64,000 bases of DNA from Dicaeum eximium (lineage: Eukaryota > Chordata > Aves > Passeriformes > Dicaeidae). The translations under genes were made by a program, and so were the position numbers. Shown here piece after piece: positions 47,405-58,855 of this stretch; the stretch's first letter is position 1, and each line of letters starts with the position of its first letter. The notes beneath the pieces are model-generated. The model was not told the DNA's origin and made no database searches. It was given only the letters and a program-made list of their open reading frames with translations. The stretch is taken from assembly GCA_013396995.1 (NCBI GenBank), contig VWZP01007931.1, positions 1 through 64,000 on the forward strand, written 5' to 3'.

Positions 47405-48460
47405 AATGGGTGCAAGGCTTGCTCTTATTTTTTTTTAAAGGGAAGAAAAGAGGTTCCTGTAAATTACTGACCTGTCAGCCTTCCCCTGTGTCTGGGAAGT
47501 TCATGGAACAGGTCTTCCTAGATGTTGTGCTATGGTACATGGAAGGCAGGAAGATGATTCAAGATTCCAGCATGACTTCAAGGGCAAGTCCTGCCTCACC
47601 AATCTGGTGGCCTTCTATGATGGACTGACTGCATCAGTGGACAAGAAAAGGGAGGTTAATGTCATCCATCTAGCCATCTGTAAGGCCTTTGACACAGTTT
47701 CCTTTGGTATCCTTATCTCCAAATTGGAGAGACTTGGATTTTATGAGTGGACTGTTCAGTGGATAAAAAATTGGTAGTGATCAACACCTCAGTGTCTGGA
47801 TGAAAACCACTGATAAGTGGTGTTTACCATAGGCCTGCTTTGGGATTTCATTAAGACCATAGACATTAGGAGCAACTCCAACCGCAGCAAATTTGCAGAG
47901 GACATCAAGCTGGGCAGTGAGGTTCACAGCCCTGAAGGATTCAACACCATCCAAAGGCACCTGTACAAGATCAAGAACTGGATCCATGTTAATCTGATGA
48001 GATTCAAAAAGGTGAGGTAAAAGAGATTGAGGCAACTGGTGTATAGTACAGGCTATGTGGTAAAGAGATTGAGAGCAAACTTGTGGAGAAGAACCTGGTA
48101 GTAGGGGTGGGTGACAGGCTCAATATGAGCTGGAAATATGCGTTCCCACCCCAAAAAGCCAACTGCAATCTGGGCTGCACCAAAAGCAGCATGTTGAGGG
48201 AGGGGACTATGTTCCTGTATTCTGTTTTCATTGATCTCTATCTGAAGTACTGTGTTGAGCTCTAGAGTCTTCAGTACAGAAAAGATATAGATCTATTGGA
48301 GGCAGGTCTAGAGAAGGGCCACAAAAATGATCAGAGGTGTGGAACACTTATCCTGCCAAGAAAGGCTGAGAGAGTTGGGGTTGCTCAGTCTGGAGAAAAG
48401 TATTATTGAGGAGGCTTCATAGAAGCTTTTCAATATTGAAAGGGAAATTACAAGAAAGAT
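47405..48460 (+). mobile_element. CR1 ORF2 reverse-transcriptase fragment (sense), inactive
   Basis: Open stretches read CLTNLVAFYDGLTASVDKKR, then ICKAFDTVSFGILISKLERL, then SKFAEDIKLGSEVH and IQRHLYKIKNWIHVNLMRFK. These are the RT palm landmarks of avian CR1: the motif-A region ending KAFDTV (where an active element has a DFSKAFDTV-like run) and the motif-C box, normally FADD, which here is FAED at 47892-47903. Frames shift at least twice and the essential aspartate pair is broken. The 3' UTR is cut off at 48460, where an oppositely oriented CR1 3' end begins. Confidence 0.9.
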
Positions 48461-48595
48461 CACAGAATCACAGAATCATTTAGTTTGGAAAAGAGCTCTA
48501 AGGTATGAAGTCCAATCTTTAGCTGATCACCACTTTGTCAACTAGGCCATGGCACTAAGTGCCACATCCAGTCATGTCACTAGACATTTGGTAAG
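48461..48595 (-). mobile_element. CR1 3' end (antisense), abutting the sense CR1
   Basis: CACAGAATCACAGAATCATT then TAGTTTGGAAAAGAGCTC, the inverted CR1 3' terminus with two copies of the terminal repeat. It runs to about 48595, next to an N at 48599. Confidence 0.85.
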
Positions 48596-48599
48596 TTTN

Positions 48600-49390
48600 T
48601 TATCTCATCAATCTCTAAGTATTTTGCAAAAATAAAAGCTCTTTAATATCAAGTAGTTTTGATGCTTCATTATAAAGTTCTTAGGTTATACTTCTTTATT
48701 TTTAGAATTAAAAAAACCTATCAAATTTAATCTACCATAGCATGATATTTATTTTCAATTTAAAAAAATTAATTAGTTTTGAAAGTTCCTAATTTCGCCT
48801 CCAAAGTTAAACAAAAGAAAATTATTTCAGCATACTATTCAGAATAAGAGGACAAAATAATCTTTAAAAAATGTGTATAATCTCTTGATCTACTGTCTTC
48901 ACACATGGCATCACCATTTGCAAACCTTGACAACTGAATTGCAAGTTAGGCTAATATAATGTAGGCTAATATAGGCTAATGCCATCTATGCAGAAAACAC
49001 AAGATTGATTTGTAGTGTTTAAGTACAACATTTTCATATCAGTGATCACACAAATGAAGTCCTAGTCTTCAAAAAATAAGGATAATTTGCTTATGGTGTC
49101 AGTAGCTATACTAGCTGATTATTAGTATTGCTACAAGATGTCAAAAGTAAAACTTTCCAGAAAAACATACAAATTTCAACAGTACTGAAATTTCTGGGAA
49201 AGGCTTACACTTAATTCAGTACTTTCTAACATATTCAAAATATTTTTTAGGAATGGTTAAAATCCAATCTTGTGTTTTTTAGATGAAGAATCTTGATTTC
49301 GAGCTTTATATCCACTTCAGATTATTCACTGTCTTTTATTGGCAACTCCAGTTTATATCAACATATATGTTTTCATCTGTGTTTGGTTTC
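48600..49390. other. AT-rich intergenic DNA
   Basis: No gene. AGGCTAATATA is tandemly repeated at about 48947-48978. Confidence 0.6.
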
Positions 49391-49955
49391 TGGTGGAACC
49401 GACAGAAGTGTGGAACCCACCTCCACCCGATGGGCCCTGTGAGGGGGTTCTCCTTGCGAGTTCTGTGCCAGGGATGAAAAACAGATGAGACTCTTGGTTT
49501 CTCAGTCTTTGGTCTATTGTTTATTTTTCTCTTGTCAGAAGTCTAGTGCACCAGACTTAGCATACCGGAAAGCAAGGCACAAAATGGAGCCCAGACACAC
49601 AGATTAGAGGTATTTTAAAGCTATTTCTCCCAGTTTACTTCAAAAAAGGAATTAGTTTCTACTTTTCTGCCAATAACTCTTACTACTCTATTCATGTAAC
49701 ACCTATGCTATGGCTTTCTCTTTGTGCCACCAATGCTACAGAAAATGGAGTAGAAGAACAAGCTACATTACTACATACCACTATGTAATTCATACACATG
49801 TAGATTCTAACTCATCCCAAAGCCTTGGTAACTTTCTCCTGGCACATAAGTTAAATGCAGTGTTCCTTTGAGAGTCAGGGCTTCTCAAGACAGGCAGAGA
49901 AGTATTCTCTGTGCCCTGGACTCCAACAATCTGAGTGTCATTTAGGGTGTTCACA
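49391..49955 (-). mobile_element. ERV LTR (antisense), about 550 bp
   Basis: On the minus strand it begins TGTGAACACCCTAAATGACA and carries GAGAAAAATAAACAATAG as poly(A) signal roughly 100 bases before the GC-rich 3' end (CACAGGGCCCATCGGGTGGA, then GGTGGGTTCCACA). The 3' end could be at 49391 or 49409. Target-site duplication not found. Confidence 0.7.
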
Positions 49956-50514
49956 TCCCAAGTTCACTTTTTTCACTGAGCTTATAGGTTTCTGTATGTT
50001 TGCTATTTTAATATTATTTATGTTCATGTTTTTACATAAAGACTTGTCAAAGGACTATAGGTAATCCTGACTCATAAAAGGAAATCAAAACAAACAAACC
50101 CCAAAGCCTTTCTAGTGTAATAAAATAATTTTCATACTTAGCTCTTTTAGAGATTAGCAGCTCAATATCTTTTTTTTTTTTTGGGAACTTTAATTAAAAC
50201 TTAGCAGTAGAATGTATAGATTTTAAATCAATCTAAAGATCCATCAAATCAAAATATTCATGTCTTTGCAAGCAGGCACCAGTCATTTTCTTTCAAAAAT
50301 TTCAGCATAGATTCAATGCAAAATAAATATAACTTTTGTTGTTTTGGGGCGGGATAGAGTTAATTTGCTACACAGTGGCTAGTACTGGGCTGTGGTTTGA
50401 ATTTGTGCTGTAAACAGTGTTGATAGCACAGGAATGTTTTCATTATTGGTGAGCAGGGCTTGCTCACTGAATCAAGGACATTTCTGCTTCTCACCCTATC
50501 ACGTTTAATATCCA

Positions 50515-50549
50515 TGTGTTCCATGGGGTCAGTGGTCAGAGACAGGGAC

Positions 50550-50580
<31 letters not shown>

Positions 50581-50785
50581 CAGAGCTTCATGTGACAAAC
50601 AGCCTGTTTTATTGTTCCAAGCTTACTTTTATAGGGAGTTCAAAACTCCAAGGTCTAGACAGCTCATTGGTCTGATCTTTACACAGCCCAACTCCTGACC
50701 TGCAGCCCAGGATGGAATGTGATAGGTGCAGATGGGTGTCTATCAACCCAGGACTCCAATGCCACATCACCCCACCCATGAGCAA
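50515..50785 (-). mobile_element. Nested LTR 1 (antisense) inside the outer LTR
   Basis: Complement of TTTTATAGGG gives CCCTATAAAA, and complement of TTTTATTGTTCC gives an AATAAAA signal 12-15 bases downstream. The (CA)n run at 50551-50581 lies in its 3' part. Sequence of the outer LTR resumes after GCTGCCCAAGAAG. Boundaries and duplication are not fixed. Confidence 0.6.
50551..50581. repeat. (CA)n microsatellite in LTR
   Basis: About 15 CA units after GGGACCC. Confidence 0.95.
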
Positions 50786-50923
50786 GCTGGAGCTGCCCAA
50801 GAAGTTAGGAGGGGACCCAGCCAAGACAGATGACCCAAGGTGACCAAAGAGATATTCCAGACCATATGACATGCTCCCTATACAAAGCTGGGAGGAGAAG
50901 AAGGAAGAAAGAGGATGTTAGAG

Positions 50924-51375
50924 TGTTGTGGTTGGTCCCGCATTGGAGGAGGTGGAGACAAAGTTGTGGGATGATCCTCCAGCTATTACCATTTAGAAGT
51001 TGTTCTAGAAAGTTCTCTGTTTTTCCCCAGTTGACTTGCTCCCAGCTATGTCATTACCCCCGGTTGGCTAGCTTACCCCTGCAAGATTTATCACACCTGT
51101 TCCCATTGGACCTTGTTCCTAAACTCCGCCCAAAACCCTATGATATATATATATATATATCCCTGTTTAACCCTACACCCTCAGAGCTCCAGCTCAGTCT
51201 TCTCCAGTGAGTGTATCTGCTGTAAACCTTCCCGTTTTTTGTTTTCCAGTTATTAAAAGTTTTTAGTTCCCCACCACTGGATTGGATGTCGTCTCTCTCA
51301 TTTAAGTCGCCTGTTGGGTTCCCAACATTGACGCAGTGAGGTCCAAGCTATTTGGGCCAAGACCAAACTGCGTCA
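50924..51375 (+). mobile_element. Nested LTR 2 inside the outer LTR, 452 bp, 6-bp duplication with one mismatch
   Basis: TTAGAG at 50918-50923 and TAAGAG at 51376-51381 flank an insert that begins TGTTGTGGTTGG and ends CTGCGTCA. Removing it joins GATGTTAGAG to GGACAGCTTTTGTCTTCCC, matching the outer LTR family. It contains a (TA)n promoter-like tract (51142-51160) and ATTAAA at 51252-51257. Near its 3' end GACGCAGT (about 51332) and ACTGCGTC (about 51367) form an 8-bp inverted repeat. Confidence 0.8.
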
Positions 51376-51647
51376 TAAGAGGGACAGCTTTTGTCTTCCC
51401 AAGTCACACACGAGGGAGCCCTGCTCTTCTGGGAATACCTGAACACCTACCTCTCTATGAGAAGCAGTGAATTAATTCCTTGTTTTGCTCTGCTTGTGTG
51501 TGTTGCTTTTGCCTTATCTATTAAACTGCCTGTATCTCAACCAATGGGTTCTCTCACTTTTACTCTTTTGATTCTCTCTCCCTTTCCACTGGCATAAAGT
51601 CAGTGGCTCTGTGAGGCTTAGTTGCTGGCTGGGGTTAAACCATGAAA

Positions 51648-52324
51648 ACTGCATACATATAAATGCTCCTTTAACTAAAGAAGTAAGTAAACTATATACA
51701 TAGTCATTTTACCACCACTAGGGGTATTGATAATTAAATGAAGGCAATGCACTCATATTCGCTACCAAAATTTTGTCTTTTTCCTTTACTCTCCAATTCT
51801 TACTATATCCCTCGTGCCATTGTTAGTTGTTTGCTATGCAGAAAATACTGGTACATAATTGACAAGATATAGAGACTTTGATAGTGTGATCAGTTACAAC
51901 CTGTGACACATCCCTCACCAGCAAACATGTATAAGAGCCTCTGAATGACAGATACCCTAACTACAAACTACAAACTGAAAAAACAGATGTTCACTATGCC
52001 TAAAGAAGCTTGTCTTTCTGCTAAATATGTGACTCTCTAACCTGGCTTGCAGGGTCTATTTTTTCTTCAGAAGGGAGGACAATGGCAGCAATCCCTTTTT
52101 GTTATTATTAGGATAACTGTCAAGAAACTATTATCTTCCAAGAATAGTTGATTCTTCACAAACACTTACATATTCAGTCTGAACTAGAGGGAAAGATAGA
52201 AAACTTGCAGTTTTCTTTCTGGGGACAGGCAAAGGATAAATACAGCTGCAACATGAGTTTGACATGAATCTGTGGTATTCCTGAAGGATCTAGTGGCTGG
52301 AAAATGCCAGAGGTTGTTCAAGGA
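51648..52324. other. Intergenic, nothing recognisable
   Basis: No gene or clear repeat. Confidence 0.55.
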
Positions 52325-52838
52325 CTTGCAATTGCTGGAATATAGAAAATTCAGGACAGACCCCCAAGAACTATGGAGATACAGACATACTGGAGAAATT
52401 CCAATGAAGGGATGCAGACATGTTTATTAATCTCTCCTGTTAGGAAAAACTGAGAAAGATGTAACAATTCAGCACAGAGAAGGGTCAGAAAGATTTTTAT
52501 CAATATATAAATATATGAAGGGAGGGTGCAAAGAGGAGGGGGAGCCAGACTGTTTTCAATGGTGGTGAAAGGCAATGGGCACAACTTGAAGGACAGGAAG
52601 TTCCCACTGAATGTCAGGAAACATTTTTCACTGTGACCATGACTTGAGAACTGACACAGGTTGCCCAGAGTGGTGTTGGAGTTTTCCTCATGGGAGATAC
52701 AAAAATCCAGATGGGTAAAAAAGCCCATTCTGAGCAACTACTTGGAGGTGGCTGTACATTAGCAGTAGAGGTACAACATATAACCTCAAGTCCAGACGTC
52801 CCTTCAAACCTCACCCATTCTGTCATTCTGTGAATCCT
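52325..52838 (+). mobile_element. CR1 LINE 3' fragment (sense), 3' end retained
   Basis: TTTTTATCAATATATAAATA, TGAAGGGAGGGTGCAAAGAG, GACAGGAAGTTCCCACTGAA, CAGGTTGCCCAGAGTGGTGT, TCCCTTCAAACCTCACCC, then a CATTCTGTCATTCTGTGAA terminus with the CR1 8-bp repeat. This copy belongs to a different CR1 lineage (ATTCTGTG terminus) from the one at 29925-30690 (CTATGACTCTATAA). Confidence 0.9.
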
Positions 52839-54149
52839 GCTTAGTATATTTTTCTATTTTAACAATGGACTATTAAAAAAATCTTAATGAGAAAATATTT
52901 GCATGCAATTTTGTATTTCTTTAACCATGGTTTCACTTTGCCACCTCTTTTGTAAATGAGTGATTTGACAGGATGTACTCTTAAAGAACCTGGTTTATCA
53001 CTGACAGTTTTCTTCTCATCTTTCTGACTGACAGGCAGTACTCCTTTGGATCTGAATACTTTATAAAGTAGAAATAGCTTTACCAGTTCTCTCCCACTGT
53101 ACAGAATTATCACTGAGAATTCTACAGCAGTAATAAATGTGCTTCTCTTAGAAGACTCTTAAAATGTAGATGCTCTTGCTTGCTTCTGATGCTTGCTTTG
53201 ATGCTTCTAAATCAAATAGTAATGACTATGATTACCAGTTAAAAGGATTGTTCTCCTCCAGCTCCAACTGACATCTCTCTATTCTTTGTTTTTCAATTTA
53301 GCTGGTTTTTTTTTTTTGATGACTTAACTTAAACAACAATGCAAAAATTTTTTTTAATTGGCTTTCCATTTTTGTAAGTTCAGAACATTAAGGAAAAAAT
53401 TAAAAATATCCAAGTGTTGTTCCAGCCTGTTAACTATGTAAATCACTACAATATGGAATGGAATGTGGCCTTTTCAATATACACAGCTGATATCAAGAAT
53501 ATGAGTTGGGGGCCCTTTTAGAAATTCTGTCTATATTGTTTATCTTCCTCCACCAAAATCTTACATTAGTACATCATTTTGGAAACCTTTTAAAGATTAG
53601 TACATAAGTAAATAGTTTTTCATAACTAAATGCAGAAAGGATGTTGAAACAGTTGTAGTTTAGAGGTGTTTGGTACTGTCATTTCTACCAGTGTCCAAAT
53701 TAATAACTGAATGCAATAATTTTTGTCATCCTAAGATATTCTACAACAACAAATTTACGTAAGTTACAGAGGAGGAATAAAGACTCACATTATGATGGTT
53801 GTCAGACTTTTAGATGTTCTGGCAAGATAAAACACTGTGTATCAATGAACAAGGAAGTATGAAATATAGAGGGTACAGAGTTCTGTGAATAAACAGGTAT
53901 ACACTATTTTACATAGAAACAAATTCAATCTATATGCTTAGTAACATTAAAGACTAACATAGGTAGAATATGTAGTCAAATCTCAAGTGACAGACATAGA
54001 AAAAAGCCAATAACTACACTTTCTAAAATCAAGTAAGTCATCTGCTGAACTGCCTTTAAAATAGTTCAAGATAGTACAATATCCCTGATAAAGATAATTT
54101 TCAAGTGCCTCAGTACGGCAAGATTTTGGGTTTATTCTGTATTTTTTGA
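52839..54149. other. AT-rich intergenic DNA, nothing recognisable
   Basis: No gene. Confidence 0.6.
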
Positions 54150-54153
54150 GGTC

Positions 54154-54743
54154 TGTCCTGGGGTGACAGGACATTTTCATGCTTGTATCCCAATCATTTT
54201 TCTTTTTCCCTGTTCCCATGTTCTCAGTTTGTCTTGTCTGTGGCCTGGCCCCTCCCCCGGCTGCTGGCTTTTGGCTTGGCTTTTTGCTGCTTAGCTTAGG
54301 CTTGCTTTGGCGTGCTTTGCTCGCTTGCTTTTTTTTGCTTGCTTTTGCTTGTTTTTTTCTATTTTTTCCGCTTTTGTTTTTCCCCTTCTTTCCTCCCCCC
54401 CCCCGAAGACATCGGACCGGCTTCGGGCCCTGATTCGGGGACGTCGGGAACCCGCCCGGAGTCTGCACCTGAGAGACGCTCTGGCACCCTCCCCAACAGA
54501 GACTGCTCACCCCCTCTCGGATTGGTGAAAGCATTTGTTGTCATCTTGGACTGTTTCTTCTTGTGTTGGGGAGTGGTTTCTTTTTGTTGTTCCTTAATAA
54601 ATAAGCTTTTTCCACTTTCCCTCTGAGGTAATTCCTCCCGAACCCGGTGAGTGCTGGGGGAGGGGCGGAGTAGTGGAGGGTTCGTTTTTCCTTTAAGGGG
54701 GCTCCTTTGGAGATTTTCCCCTAATTTGTCCTAAACTAGGACA
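54154..54743 (+). mobile_element. Solo LTR, 590 bp, perfect 4-bp target-site duplication (GGTC)
   Basis: Begins TGTCCTGGGGTGACAGGACA, ends TTTGTCCTAAACTAGGACA; GGTC flanks both ends (54150-54153 and 54744-54747), with AGGTC possible if one base is shared. AATAAA at 54596-54601 fixes the plus orientation. It carries a long pyrimidine tract (54325-54405). Each end contains its own TGTCCT...AGGACA inverted pair. A 183-residue, lysine-rich frame on the minus strand (53983-54534) and several plus-strand frames cross it and are by-products of the pyrimidine tract. Confidence 0.88.
54596..54601 (+). promoter_or_regulatory. Polyadenylation signal of the 54.2-kb LTR
   Basis: AATAAA about 140 bases before the LTR end. 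Confidence 0.65.
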
Positions 54744-54747
54744 GGTC

Positions 54748-57700
54748 ACAACTCAGGGGTAAGGAATAAGTAAATGTAAGTTTGATTTGATCCTCTGTAA
54801 TGCTTTCTTTTACTAAGAAAACACTTCTAAATACTTTGGGAAGGATCATCAGGTCTGTCTTGGTGTAGTGTCAGAATGAAATACTTATTAAAATTTTTTT
54901 CCCTGAAGTTTGTCTAATTAATACAAAATCTTGGACAGAAAGGTAGTATGTACATTCAAAATAATTTAAAAATATATCCAATTAAAATTATCTTAGTGAT
55001 ACCTAAAATGTTCCTACATGTGTTTCTCAGACTTTTCCCAGAGCAGAAGCATTACCTTTTAAGACTTGAAGCTGACAGAACTGTTCAGCTTTTCTTTGTG
55101 ATTTTCCCAAGCTTAAAGGCCACATACATGATCTGCAAGAAAAAAGAAGCATGTGGGTATTGAATATAGTATTTTCCTTCTGCGATAAATTCTTTGTCTG
55201 AAAATATCAATGGCTTTGGATGCAGGAGAGTCAATACGGGGAGGAGAAAAAAGGGGTTTTTTCAAAACTCACAGTGAGAGAAAGGTGACATTTTATGCTT
55301 AATAAAAGGACAAACAATTTGTGCATGTAATCCTGTCCAAAGGTAAAATGAGCAATAATATAATAATAATGATGTCCTGGTGAGGAACACACACAGCAAA
55401 ATGTCTATTTAAAAAGATAATATATTTTTTTAGAAAGAAATTTTCAAGTAAATCCTGCTTTAAAAATTGTCTAGATAGGGAATATTTCTAATTTGATTTC
55501 ATGAAACTAATTGATCACAAGAAAAAAGGACAAAAAGTCTCCTCCACACAGACAAAATCCCTTTCTCTTTTGACAAAAGCTCTTTCTCTTTTGTCAAACC
55601 ACTAGAACAGAAAATTTTGATTTCTGGAAGTTAACTCTTTTCTGCCACTTCATTACTAAAATAATTAATATTTTCTGAGACTTAATGGCCTTACCTTTGG
55701 ATATGGATCTCTGACTGCAGGGTATTATTAGCAGGTAAGAGGAAACTAGAAAATTTTTTATCATAACAAATCACTTTTAATTTACTAAAAGCCTATCCTT
55801 ATGATTTGTATTATTTCTTGCCTGAATATCTTCTGGTATGTCATGTAAATACATTGTTGTAGAAGTACACAGGATTTTGAAACAAAACCAAGGCTTATTG
55901 CTATTGCCTTAACACAGATGCTATTAAGACATATTGGTATATCTAAGACAGCATGGAGCTGGCAGAATTTAAATCTTGTCATAAACCTGTCCATTTGTAA
56001 GCCAAGAGAAGAGAAATATTCAAAGGATTGTCAAATGATTTTTAGTTAGGCAGCTGAATCTAGGCCAAGTAACAAGAGATACTGAAGGGAAGAGAAGGAA
56101 AGTGACTTTCAAACTGCAAAGCAGGTCAGCAGCAGTCTTCAATCACTTCAAATATAGGTTTCTTGATACTTTAGACGGTGATCTATTTTCTAACAAATCC
56201 TTCCTGTCCTTATGTGCATCAGCAATAAAACTGGTGCTTCAAATGCATTATGTATGAATTTATTTGTTACTTAGCAGCTATTTCCCTCATACCCGTCATT
56301 AACAAGTAAAAAAAAAATCAAAACTTCATTGATTAAATGATTTTACATTTTTCTAAGAAGTTTGCTTTCTGTACTACTCATCTGTTTAACCATCACTTTT
56401 GAAAAAATGAATAAATGTTTACACACACTTTAAAGGTCATAATTATAAGAGGATCATTTAACTTAATGAAGGAGTGGAGAATATATTGGCTGCACAAATG
56501 TGTCATTATTAGAAAATTACTGGTGTGCCCAGCTGCCTTACTACCAACAGAACATAGACCAATATTCAAGTGGCTGCTTGCATTTGCACTGTCACATTTC
56601 ATTTTATTCCCATGTCACTATAATGTTTTTACATAGAAAACATACTATCTGTGATAGAATAAACCATTCTACTGGAGCTCAGGAATACACATTTCTATAT
56701 TGTCTAATGCATCTGAGACAAGAGTTAGAATACTGCCTTTATTTCAGAATGATTTGGTTTGATGGAAAGTCTTTTAGAAGAATGCAATTAAACAAGAAAA
56801 AGATTATGCCACTGATAAACAGCAAAGATTTACCTGTGGCATGACCTTCTGATGCTTTAATGAAATAAAAGAATGCTATGTAAGTTAGCTACTCAGTTGA
56901 AACAAGCACTGAGGTATGATTTTCATTCTAGTAGTAAGGTATATCCCTACTTGATTAAAAATTGCATTGTTCTTTTAGTGCTTCAAGAACTGAGTAAATC
57001 ACAGAACTGGTAAGCACCTAGTAAGGTGTAAATTAGCTTATATGGGATACCTTAATGCAGTAGTTTAATATAGCCTAGATACCATGGTTTCAGTCAATAC
57101 AGAGGAACTATTGTGCTAAAGATGTCTAAATAAAGGTAGCTTTATTATTTTTGTTAGTTAGAGGTCTCAATTTTTTAAATTAATCCTTCTGTATTTTATA
57201 AATATATGGTTTGTATTTATGCCTACATACAAGTAGGTGATACAAGTTTAGGATTAATTGAGACTTCAGAGTCTACATCTAATTTTCAAAATTACTTAAT
57301 TTACTTACAAACTTGAAATCAATTCAATGGCATACTTTCAGAGATGGTCTTCTAAAACTGTGTTCCATGATGTGGTAAACATTTTTTCTTCTTTTCTCAT
57401 GAAGTCCTCTACTTCGCTCCTAGTATTTTGGGTTTTGTTGCTCTTCCCTTTTATCCTATTATAGTCATACTCCACTTATACCTGTTCTTCAAGTGTCTGA
57501 ACATTAGAAAAACTTCTATTAAAGGAATTACAGCATCAGAAGTTTGCCTTTCCCATGACTTTTCTCTCTATGGGTCTTGTTTAGACAGGTGGAAGTGCAA
57601 ATTTCCATGATCTGCCACTTTCCTCCTATTTGTTCTATTATGTTCAAAGATTTATTCCTTTCTGTCTTTAGACCACACTCTCTTTCTGCCCTTTAGATCA

Positions 57701-58134
57701 AACAACAATTGTAAAGCCTTTTTGTGTAAAACCTGTCTTATAAAGTGACCTATGATTGCTCCTGAATTATGTAAGTTCTCTTTCATCTGAAAGAAAGAGA
57801 TTAGAATGACACAATAGAGACAAATTAATGTCACTATTTCTAGAACATATTTTGCCCCCTTCCATTTGAAGATGCAATAGGGAAGAATTCACTGACTAGA
57901 AAACACTGAATGGAAAGAATTTTTAATGTATTTGATATAAAGTCAGTTTAGAAATTATTCTGCAACATCATTAATTCTTCCACTGTTCATCGTGCCACAC
58001 CAAAGCATAATCTTTATATTACTTATAAAATCTTTACACATTTACAGCATAATCTTTTACATACTCTTACTTTCACCTTTCTGAAATTAGTATACAATTA
58101 CCATTTTCTGATATGATCTATTCATATTATCTTT
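54748..58134. other. AT-rich intergenic DNA, about 3.4 kb
   Basis: No gene. A perfect 11-bp hairpin lies at 55569-55598. A 114-residue frame at 56500-56844 has no recognisable domain. Confidence 0.6.
55569..55598. other. 11-bp perfect inverted repeat, 8-nt loop
   Basis: TTTGACAAAAG and CTTTTGTCAAA around CTCTTTCT; also overlaps a tandem duplication of CTTTCTCTTTTG. Confidence 0.8.
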
Positions 58135-58855
58135 GGGATGTGGAGATATGCTGCCCTTGGATCACAACAACCAAATGCACAATTGCAGGCTGGGGACAGA
58201 GTGGCTTGAAAGCTGCCTGGTGGAAAAGGACCTGGGGGTGCTGGTCAGTGCCAGCTGACCACGAGCCAGATGTGCCCAGGTAGGTAAGAAGGACAAGACT
58301 ATTCTGGCTTGGATCAGCAATAGGGTGGCCAGGAGGACCATGGCAGTGACCTTTGCTGGCACTGGTGAGGTCACTCCTCAACTGATGGATTCAGCTGTGG
58401 GCCTTTTATGACAAGAAAGGCATTGAGGTGCTAGAATGAGTCCAAATAAAGACAACACATCTGGGGAAGGGTCTGCAGCACAGACTCCTGATGAGGACCA
58501 GCTGAAGATGCTGGGGATGTTTAGCCTGAAGAAAAGGAGGCTTGGGGGTGACATTACTGCTCTCTTCAACTGCCTGAGAGAAGGTTGTAGCCAGGGAGGT
58601 GTTGGTCACTTCTTCTAGGCAACCAGTTACAGGAAAAGAAGAAATGGCCCTAAATTGCACCAGGGGAAGTTTAGATTAGATATTAGGGAAAATAGCTTTA
58701 CTGAAAGGGATTCACTGAAAGTTCAGGGATTGGAACTGCTGCTGAGTGAATTGGTGGAACTGACATTCCTGACAGTGTTCAAAAAAAGCTTGTCAGTATG
58801 GCAAGGGATATTGCATAATGCTGGAAATAGTGTTGCTGAGTTAACAGTTTATTAA
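58135..58855 (+). mobile_element. CR1 LINE 3' fragment (sense)
   Basis: GACCTGGGGGTGCTGGTCAG, GGCACTGGTGAGGTCACTC, TGTTTAGCCTGAAGAAAAGG, CTCTTCAACTGCCTGAGAGA, CACCAGGGGAAGTTTAGAT, ATTAGGGAAAATAGCTTTAC. Many substitutions and stops. The 3' terminus is missing. Confidence 0.88.

Larger units (their letters stand above)
50337..51647 (+). mobile_element. Outer ERV LTR interrupted by two further LTRs
   Basis: The 5' part (about 50337-50514) has GGGATAGAGTTAATTTGCTA, TGGCTAGTACTGGGCTGTG and GTTGATAGCACAGGAATGTT, the start of a bird LTR family I recognise by its GGGATAGAGTTAAT signature. The middle (about 50786-50923) has GAGATATTCCAGACCATATG and CTGGGAGGAG. The 3' part (51376-51647) has TATTAAACTGCC (ATTAAA at 51520-51525), TCTCACTTTTAC, CTTAGTTGCTGGCTGGGGTT and AAACCATGAAA, the family 3' end. 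The three parts are colinear with one LTR. The outer duplication is not convincing (AACTTT versus ACTGCA). Confidence 0.8.

Noticed and set aside
51331..51375. Possible retroviral primer-binding site after CCCAACA
   Set aside because: A flanking TTAGAG/TAAGAG duplication and the resumption of outer-LTR sequence place the element end at 51375, so this stretch is LTR interior. It does not match common tRNA 3' ends.
53983..54534. 183-residue lysine/serine-rich minus-strand frame
   Set aside because: Its basic stretch is the complement of a pyrimidine tract in the 54.2-kb LTR, and the rest is flank.
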